Positions 58,422 through 64,000 of a stretch of 64,000 nt of DNA are shown here, piece after piece. Source of the DNA: Streptomyces mangrovisoli (GTDB taxonomy: Bacteria; Actinomycetota; Actinomycetes; Streptomycetales; Streptomycetaceae). The position numbers were made by a program, and so were the translations under genes. Each line of letters starts with the position of its first letter. Position 1 is the stretch's first letter. The notes under the pieces were generated by a model. The model worked only from the letters and a program-made list of their open reading frames with translations, had not been told where the DNA came from and made no database searches. The stretch is from positions 51,750 to 115,749 of the forward strand of contig NZ_LAVA02000056.1 of the NCBI RefSeq assembly GCF_000974985.2. Reading direction: 5' to 3'.

Positions 58422-59840
58422 TCAGCCCGTGCGGCGGATGAGGGCCAGGTACATCGCGTCGGTGCCGTGCAGATGGGGCCAGAGCTGGAGGTCGGGACCG
58501 TCGCCGAGCGCCGGGACGCCGGGCAGCAGCGGACGCGCGTCGATCAGCTCCGCCCCGGGGTACTGCTTGAGGACGTCGTCGACCACGGCACGGGTCTCGG
58601 CCAGATGCGGCGAGCAGGTGGCGTAGCCGACCACGCCGCCGATCCGCACCGACTCCAGCGCCGTGCGCAGCAGGGACCGCTGGAGCGGCGCGAAGCCTTC
58701 CAGGTCCTCGGGGCGCCGCCGCCACCGCGCCTCGGGGCGGCGCCGCAGAGCGCCCAGGCCCGTGCACGGCACGTCCATCAGCACCCGGTCGAAGGTGCCG
58801 GGCCGCCACGGGGGGCGGGTGCCGTCACCGGCGATCACCTGATACGGCCCCGGGTTGCCGGCCAGCGCCTTGGCGACCAGCCCGGCCCGGTGCGGCTGCT
58901 TCTCGGAGGCCAGCAGCACGGCACCGCGCTGGGCGGCGAGGGCGGCCAGCAGCGCCGCCTTGCCGCCCGGCCCGGCGCAGCCGTCCAGCCAGCGGGCGTC
59001 CGGGCCGTCGAGCGGGGCGTTCGCCAGCGCGAGCGCGACCAGCTGGCTGCCCTCGTCCTGCACGCCCGCGCGGCCCTCGTGCACGGCCTCGACACCGCCG
59101 GGCTCACCGCCCTCGGTGAGCCGTACGGCATACGGCGACCAGCGGCCGGGGACGGCGGCGTCCTGCCGCAGCAGCTCCTCCTGGGTGGACCGGCCGGGGC
59201 GGGCGACGAGGGTCACCTCGGGCCGCTCGTTGTCGGCCTCCAGCAGGTCCTCGATGCCGGCGCGGCCGCCGCCGAGCGAGTCCCACAGGGCGGAGACGAT
59301 CCACCGGGGGTGCGAGTGCACGACGGCGAGGTGGTCCTCGGGGTCCTCGTCGTAGGGCGGGGCGACCTTCTCCAGCCAGCCGTCCAGATCGTGCTGGGCG
59401 ACCTTGCGCAGCACGGCGTTGACGAACTTGGCGCGCCCGTCGCCCAGCACGACCCGGGCCAGCTCGACGGAGGCGGACACCGCGGCGTGCGTCGGGATGC
59501 GGGTGCCGAGCAGCTGGTGGGCGCCGAGGCTGAGCACGTCGAGGACCGGCGGGTCGACCTCGCGCAGCGGCCGGTCGACGCACTCGGCGATGATCGCGTC
59601 GTAGGTGCCCTGGCGCCGCAGCGTGCCGTAGACCAGCTCGGTGGCGAGTGCGGCGTCGCGGCTGTCGAAGTCCCCGCCCTCGCGCGCCTTGCGCAGCAAG
59701 GGCGGCAGGACGAGGTTGGCGTAGGCGTCGCGCTCGTCCACCGCCCGCAGGGCGTCGAAGGCGAGGATCCGGACGGGATCCTTCTGGGGCCGGCGGTACG
59801 GCTTGCCCGGCTTGCGGGGCCGACGGGGCTGTTCGCTCAC
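58422..59840 (-). CDS. rsmB: 16S rRNA (cytosine-967-C5)-methyltransferase
   Basis: A 472-aa enzyme that methylates C967 of 16S rRNA. An N-terminal NusB-like RNA-binding domain (about 20-165: RILAFDALRAVDERDAYANL) is joined to a SAM-dependent Rossmann domain. In the latter WLDGCAGPGGKAALLAAL binds SAM, DVPCTGLGALRRRPEARWRR holds the PC motif and VGYATCSPHLAETRAVV the catalytic TC motif. GTG start. It lies 157 bp downstream of fmt on the same strand, as in many actinomycetes. Confidence 0.95.
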   Translation of the reverse strand: MSEQPRRPRKPGKPYRRPQKDPVRILAFDALRAVDERDAYANLVLPPLLRKAREGGDFDSRDAALATELVYGTLRRQGTYDAIIAECVDRPLREVDPPVLDVLSLGAHQLLGTRIPTHAAVSASVELARVVLGDGRAKFVNAVLRKVAQHDLDGWLEKVAPPYDEDPEDHLAVVHSHPRWIVSALWDSLGGGRAGIEDLLEADNERPEVTLVARPGRSTQEELLRQDAAVPGRWSPYAVRLTEGGEPGGVEAVHEGRAGVQDEGSQLVALALANAPLDGPDARWLDGCAGPGGKAALLAALAAQRGAVLLASEKQPHRAGLVAKALAGNPGPYQVIAGDGTRPPWRPGTFDRVLMDVPCTGLGALRRRPEARWRRRPEDLEGFAPLQRSLLRTALESVRIGGVVGYATCSPHLAETRAVVDDVLKQYPGAELIDARPLLPGVPALGDGPDLQLWPHLHGTDAMYLALIRRTG

Positions 59841-59997
59841 GAAAAAGGTGCTCCGGATGTCTGTGCGGGGTATGCGCCCACCCTACGTCTTGCGGGCGCC
59901 GCGGCCACCTGCCGAAAGATTTTGATCCGCCCGGCCATCCGCCGCCGGCCCGGTCGCATCCGGGAAGTCCCGCACGGGAAGGCCCGTGGGGCGCGCG

Positions 59998-60930
59998 TCA
60001 GGCGCCGAGGAGTTCGCCGTCCTCGATGCGCACCCCGCGGGCCCAGTCCGCCGCGCGCATCGGCTTCTTGCCCTGGGCCTGCACCCACAGCAGCTCCACC
60101 GCGTACGAGCCCGTGCCCACGAACACGTCGTTCTTGCCGGCGACGAGCCGCCCCGGTGCGAGGTCGGTCCGCTCGGGCCTCGGCACCACGTGGATCAGCT
60201 TCAGCCGCTCGCCCCGGAAGGTGGTCCAGGCGCCGGGCGCGGGCGTGCAGCCGCGCACCACCCGGTCGACCCGAAGGGCCGGGGCCGCCCAGTCCACGCG
60301 GGCGTCCTCGACGGTGATCTTGGGGGCGAGGGTGATGCCGTCGGCGGGCTGCGGCACGGCCTTCAGCGCGCCGTCCTCGATGCCGTCCATCGTCGCGGCG
60401 AGCAGCCCCGCGCCCGCGAAGGCGAGCCGGGTCAGCAGGTCGCCGCTGGTGTCGGTGGCGCGGACCTCCTCGGTCACCGTGCCGTAGACCGGACCGGAGT
60501 CGAGCCCCTCCTCGATGAGGAAGGTCGAGGCGCCGGTGATCTCGTCGCCCGCCATCACCGCGTGCTGGACCGGTGCCGCGCCGCGCCAGGCGGGCAGCAG
60601 CGAGAAGTGCAGGTTGACCCAGCCGTTCGCGGGGATGTCGAGGGCGACGCGCGGCAGCAGGGCGCCGTAGGCCACGACGGGGCAGCAGTCCGGCGCGATC
60701 TGCCGCAGCCGCTCCAGGAATTCGGGGTCGCGGGGCTTCACCGGCTTGAGCGCCTCGATGCCCGCCTCCTCCGCCCGCTGGGCCACGGGCGAGGCGATCA
60801 GCCGACGGCCCCGGCCGGCCGGGGCGTCGGGCCGCGTGACGACGGCGGCCACCTCGTGCCGCCCGGAGGCGATCAGTGCGTCCAGGGCGGGAACGGCGAC
60901 CTCGGGGGTACCGGCGAAGACGAGCTTCAT
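59998..60930 (-). CDS. fmt: Methionyl-tRNA formyltransferase
   Basis: A 310-aa enzyme that formylates initiator Met-tRNA using 10-formyltetrahydrofolate. MKLVFAGTPEVAVPALDALI opens the N-terminal Rossmann domain. NLHFSLLPAWRGAAPVQHAV holds the SLLP folate motif and catalytic N-x-H, and ITGASTFLIEEGLDSGPVYG the Asp. The C-terminal OB-like tRNA-binding domain begins near residue 205. ATG 60930 is chosen by homology; the ribosome binding site is poor. Confidence 0.96.
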   Translation of the reverse strand: MKLVFAGTPEVAVPALDALIASGRHEVAAVVTRPDAPAGRGRRLIASPVAQRAEEAGIEALKPVKPRDPEFLERLRQIAPDCCPVVAYGALLPRVALDIPANGWVNLHFSLLPAWRGAAPVQHAVMAGDEITGASTFLIEEGLDSGPVYGTVTEEVRATDTSGDLLTRLAFAGAGLLAATMDGIEDGALKAVPQPADGITLAPKITVEDARVDWAAPALRVDRVVRGCTPAPGAWTTFRGERLKLIHVVPRPERTDLAPGRLVAGKNDVFVGTGSYAVELLWVQAQGKKPMRAADWARGVRIEDGELLGA

Positions 60931-61160
60931 GAGCGGGTTGGGGCCTCTCGGGCGGTCGGACAAGGGTCAACGCCCCAGTCTAGGACGAGGATGCGGGCGC
61001 CGGGGGCGAGCGCGGTCCGAGCCGGGGGCGCACGCGCTTGCGGTCACGCCCCCAGTGCGTGACCCGCGGCGCACTGCCGCGTTGGTCAAGAAAGAGTTGA
61101 CCACAACGGGCCGCATTCCGCGGCCCACCTCCTTTCAACCCCGGTTCGAGAGGCTTGTAC

Positions 61161-61700
61161 ATGGCCGACCACGCAACCCACGACGCCCAGGCACGGGCCA
61201 GCCTGCACCTGCTCGTGCGGGACATCGAGCGGGTCCGCCGGCAGGTGGACGCGCTGCGCACGCTCACCGCCCAGTTGGGCAATGTCTACCGCCCGCGCCG
61301 CTCCGGTCCCTCCACGGGTTTCGTCGTCTACGGACGCGCCCCCGCCCCCACGGTCCGCCTCGCGCAGGAACTGCGGGACAGCGTCGAGACCCTGGTGACG
61401 GCGGCCGTCGACTTCGACCGTTCGCTCGGCTTCTCGTGGGACGCGGTGGGCTCCGCACTGGGCGTCACCAAGCAGGCCGTGCACCGCCGTTACGGCGCCC
61501 GCCGGCCCACCACGCAGGCGGAGGCCGAGGTGGAGCACACCACGGAGACGTCGGGCACCCGCACGCTGAACGTCACCTCCGGCCTGCCCCCGGTGCCCAC
61601 GGTGCCCGCGGCCCGTTCGATGCCGACGCAGCCGACGGGCAGCCCCGCACTCCGCGACGAGGTCCGGCCCACAGCGTTCCCCGGCCCGCGCAACGGCTGA
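61161..61700 (+). CDS. Small helix-turn-helix protein of unknown function
   Basis: A 179-aa protein. A helical N-terminal part (HLLVRDIERVRRQVDALRTL) is followed by RLAQELRDSVETLVTAAVDF and an HTH-like segment FSWDAVGSALGVTKQAVHRR near residues 92-112. The Pro/Thr-rich C-terminal 60 residues look disordered. Probably DNA-binding, target unknown. GAGAGG lies 7 nt before the ATG. The stop codon lies inside the first unit of a minisatellite. Confidence 0.8.
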   Translation: MADHATHDAQARASLHLLVRDIERVRRQVDALRTLTAQLGNVYRPRRSGPSTGFVVYGRAPAPTVRLAQELRDSVETLVTAAVDFDRSLGFSWDAVGSALGVTKQAVHRRYGARRPTTQAEAEVEHTTETSGTRTLNVTSGLPPVPTVPAARSMPTQPTGSPALRDEVRPTAFPGPRNG

Positions 61701-62047
61701 CCACGGCGGCCGCCACGGCTGACCACAGCGGCCGCCACGGCTGACCACAGCGGTCACCACGGCTGACCGGGCGGTCGCAACAGCCGACCCCGGCGGTCAC
61801 ACCGGCTGACCCCGGCGACCGCCACGACTGACCGGGCGGTCACAACAGCCGACCCCGGCAGCCGCCACGGCTGACCGGGCGGTCACACCGGCTGACCCCG
61901 GCGGCCGCCACGACTGACCGGGCGGTCACAACAGCCGACCCCGGCGGTCACACCGGCTGACCCCGGCGGTCAAACCGGCTGACCCGGCGGTCGCAGCGGC
62001 TGCCCCCGGCGGTCGCAAGAGCCGACCCCGGCGGCCGACCCCGGCCG
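61695..62047. repeat. Minisatellite, about 16 copies of a 21-22-bp unit
   Basis: Degenerate copies of GGCTGACCCCGGCGGTCACA plus two bases run head to tail from the 3' end of the HTH gene (GGCT at 61695, 61717, 61739, 61761; AGCC at 61782; GGCT at 61804, and on). Units vary between CACA, GGG and CCCC centres. It fills most of a 594-bp gap and encodes no plausible protein. Confidence 0.9.
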
Positions 62048-62079
62048 CTCCGTGAGCCGGCCCGGGACGGCACTCCCTG

Positions 62080-62109
62080 CCCTCCCGGCCCGCGCCCCGT
62101 CCGGGAGGG
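62080..62109. terminator. Terminator between the HTH gene and priA
   Basis: CCCTCCCGG (62080-62088) pairs with CCGGGAGGG (62101-62109) around 12 nt, in the gap between convergent genes. Moderate strength; no T-tract. Confidence 0.5.
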
Positions 62110-62294
62110 CACAAGCGTTCCGTCCTACGACATCCAGGGCGCCCCGGACGCGGTCGGCGCGCCGACCGGGGCTCGCCGCCGCGGGCAGGCGGTACGAACG
62201 GGCGGTGCGGACAACCGCCGCAAACGGCCGGCCCTCGGGCGGCGCCTCCCGCCCCAGGGCCCCCTCCGCACCCCGCCGCCGCACGGGCGTGCCG

Positions 62295-64000
62295 CTACCC
62301 GATGTCCGGTGGATCGATCCGCACCCGCACCCGGCCGGCCCGGTCCGCTTCCCCGTTGCCCCGGGCCATCCGGGCGGCCTGGGCCGACTTCAGGGCGGCG
62401 GCCAGGGCGGAGCCGCTGCCCGGCGGAACGCGGATCAGGGCGCGCTCCCAGTGCTCCCCGGGCGGCGGGCCGCCGGTCCTGCGCGGCCCGTCGGCCCGGG
62501 TGACCGGGACCGGGACCGGCCCCAGCACCTGCGCGTCGGCGGGCAGCCCGACCGCGCCGAGGAACTCCGCGACCGCCTCCCCCAGTCCCGCCACGGACGC
62601 CATCCGCGACACGGGCGGAAAGCCCAGCTCCGCGCGCTCCGCCAGCTCCCGCACGGCGTGCCCGACGGGGTCCCAGCGCACGAGCGCCTGCACGGGCCGC
62701 AGCGTCGGCTCGGCCACCACCACGACCGTCCCGCCCGCCTGTTGCGGCCGTACCAGCGCGGCGGCACCCGTCCAGCGGCGCAGCGCGTCCTCGGCGGCCC
62801 GCAGATCGGGACGGGAGAGCATGGCCCAGCCGTCCAGCAGCAGCGCCGCCGCGTAGCCGCCCTCCGCGACCGGTTCGGCGCCGGGGGTGCTCACCACCAG
62901 CGCCGGGGTGCCCGGGACGGTGTCCAGCACCTGTTCGCGGCCCGAGGTGCGCACCGGTACGGCCGGGAACGCGCGCCCCAGCTCCTCCGCGGTGCGGCGC
63001 GCTCCCACGACCTGGGCCCGCAGCCGGAACGCCCCGCACTCCGGGCAGTGCCAAGAGCCCTCGTCACGGCCGCACCAGCCGCACCGCAGCACGCCCGCGT
63101 CCTGTCCCTGCAAGGGCCCGGCGCAGTGCCGGCAGCGGGCGGCGGCCCGGCAGTTCGCGCACGCCATCCGCGGCACGTACCCCCGGCGGGGCACCTGTAC
63201 CAGGACCGGCCCGTGCTTCAGCCCCTCGCGGGCGATCTGCCAGGCGAGGCTGGGCAGCCGGGCGGCGCGGGCGGCCTCGTCGCGCGCGAGGTCCTCGTCG
63301 CCCACCGTGCGGACCAGCGGCGCGGCGGCGCGCACCTGCTCCCGCCCGGCGGCCAGCGGCCGGGCCCAGCCGCTCTCGACGAGCTGGGCCGCCTCCACCG
63401 TGCAGCTGCGGCTGCCGAGCAGGAAGGCGCACCGGTCCAGCGAGGCGCGCAGCAGCAGCACCTCGCGGGCGTGCGGCTGCGGCGCGTGCTGCTCGCTGTG
63501 GTTGTCGTCGCCGTCGTCCCAGATGGCCACCAGGCCGAGGTCGCGCACCGGGGCGAACATGGCGGCGCGGGTGCCCACGACGGCCCGCACCGAGCCCCGG
63601 CTGACGGCGAGCCACTGCCGGTAGCGCTTCTCGGGACCGGCGTCGGCGGTGAGCAGCGCGTGCCGGCCCGCGCCGAGCAGGCCGGTGAGCGCCGCGTCGA
63701 CGCGGGCGGCGGCCCGGCCGTCGGGCACGACGACGAGGGCGCCGCGGCCCGAGGCGAGCGTCGCCGCGACGGCGCGGGCGAGCTCCTCGCACCACTGCGG
63801 TCCGGGCAGCGCGTTCCACACGGCGCGGGGTGCGGCTCCGGAGGCGAGCGCGTCGAGGTAGGCGGGGCCGTGCTCGTAGCGCGCCCAGGAGCCGGGGGCG
63901 GGGCGGTCGGGCGGGGGCAGCGGGGCCGGGGACTCCTGCCGTTCGGCGCGGGCGCTGCGGGGCGGCACGGCGAGCTGGAGCACGTCGGCGAGGCTGCCGG
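62295..64000 (-). CDS. priA: Primosomal protein N' (PriA), 5' end beyond window
   Basis: The visible 568 codons run to the window edge and remain open (SLADVLQLAVPPRSAR). The C-terminal part carries the PriA zinc-binding cysteines: CANCRAAARCRHC, then LRCGWCGRDEGSWHCPECG. The helicase core is degenerate: no G-x4-GK-T/S Walker A is seen in the ALPGPQWCEELARAVAATLA region, and the DExH box reads WDDGDDNHSE. This agrees with reports that actinobacterial PriA lacks functional ATPase motifs. It is expected to act in replication restart. The rsmB/fmt/priA order is common in actinomycetes. Confidence 0.92.
   Translation of the reverse strand, partial: GSLADVLQLAVPPRSARAERQESPAPLPPPDRPAPGSWARYEHGPAYLDALASGAAPRAVWNALPGPQWCEELARAVAATLASGRGALVVVPDGRAAARVDAALTGLLGAGRHALLTADAGPEKRYRQWLAVSRGSVRAVVGTRAAMFAPVRDLGLVAIWDDGDDNHSEQHAPQPHAREVLLLRASLDRCAFLLGSRSCTVEAAQLVESGWARPLAAGREQVRAAAPLVRTVGDEDLARDEAARAARLPSLAWQIAREGLKHGPVLVQVPRRGYVPRMACANCRAAARCRHCAGPLQGQDAGVLRCGWCGRDEGSWHCPECGAFRLRAQVVGARRTAEELGRAFPAVPVRTSGREQVLDTVPGTPALVVSTPGAEPVAEGGYAAALLLDGWAMLSRPDLRAAEDALRRWTGAAALVRPQQAGGTVVVVAEPTLRPVQALVRWDPVGHAVRELAERAELGFPPVSRMASVAGLGEAVAEFLGAVGLPADAQVLGPVPVPVTRADGPRRTGGPPPGEHWERALIRVPPGSGSALAAALKSAQAARMARGNGEADRAGRVRVRIDPPDIG

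Noticed and set aside
61695..62047. Possible CRISPR array
   Set aside because: Units are contiguous 21-22-bp degenerate repeats with no unique spacers, and there are no cas genes.
1..64000. Biosynthetic gene cluster, prophage or integrative element
   Set aside because: No PKS/NRPS, phage structural, integrase or conjugation genes; gene content is conserved housekeeping and ordinary accessory genes.

Overview
The window is a contiguous stretch of high-GC actinobacterial chromosome. Codon use, GTG starts, and gene content and order (rbpA, ppm, chiD, the rib-his operon, guaB1, rpe, rsmB, fmt, priA) indicate a Streptomyces core-arm region resembling S. coelicolor around SCO1419-SCO1475. That placement rests on recalled gene order; no search was run. 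I see no phage, plasmid, CRISPR array, tRNA or rRNA. The only transposon-like item is a non-coding palindromic element near 38.8-39.0 kb.

Layout: 0-12.4 kb holds the end of a glycerophosphodiesterase gene, an Atg22-like MFS protein, rbpA behind a textbook sigma-R promoter, fxsA, polyprenol-phosphate mannose synthase, an amidohydrolase with an Lrp regulator, a kinase-like phosphotransferase/DUF7064-type pair, a GH18 chitinase behind DasR-type sites, a TetR regulator and a 46-aa membrane protein. 12.5-22.5 kb holds a Tat-exported C39-type peptidase, an amino acid permease, a P-loop kinase, an EccA-like AAA ATPase and two CBS/DUF21 membrane proteins. 22.6-28 kb is one operon on the minus strand: FMN riboswitch, ribE, ribM, ribAB, ribH, hisE, hisG and a PH-domain gene. 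28-36 kb has an NmrA-like reductase, a ROK regulator divergent from an MFS gene, a thioesterase, a nucleobase permease and a GH6 cellulase.

36-43 kb carries davB and davA (lysine monooxygenase and 5-aminovaleramidase), a DUF4232 lipoprotein and a conservon-like cluster lacking its GTPase. 43-50 kb has a HAD-EEP fusion protein, a four-gene ABC importer and its divergent GntR regulator. 50-64 kb has a second Lrp regulator with a cationic-type amino acid permease, guaB1, barstar, a SorC-type regulator, rpe, an MMPL exporter, rsmB, fmt, a small HTH protein followed by a minisatellite, and priA running off the end.

The most interesting reading is a dispersed lysine-use module. The DNA upstream of davA and upstream of the permease-Lrp operon, 13 kb apart, both carry TTGCG repeats in the same orientation, spaced at about 21 or 31 bp (whole helical turns). 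This suggests that the Lrp protein at 50.1-50.5 kb controls uptake and oxidation of lysine. Other points to check are a chitinase-type promoter with no chitinase behind it (28.07 kb), a roughly 70-nt candidate small RNA (17.76 kb), a long hairpin element that supplies a stop codon (38.8 kb), a 22-bp minisatellite (61.7 kb) and the HAD-EEP fusion.
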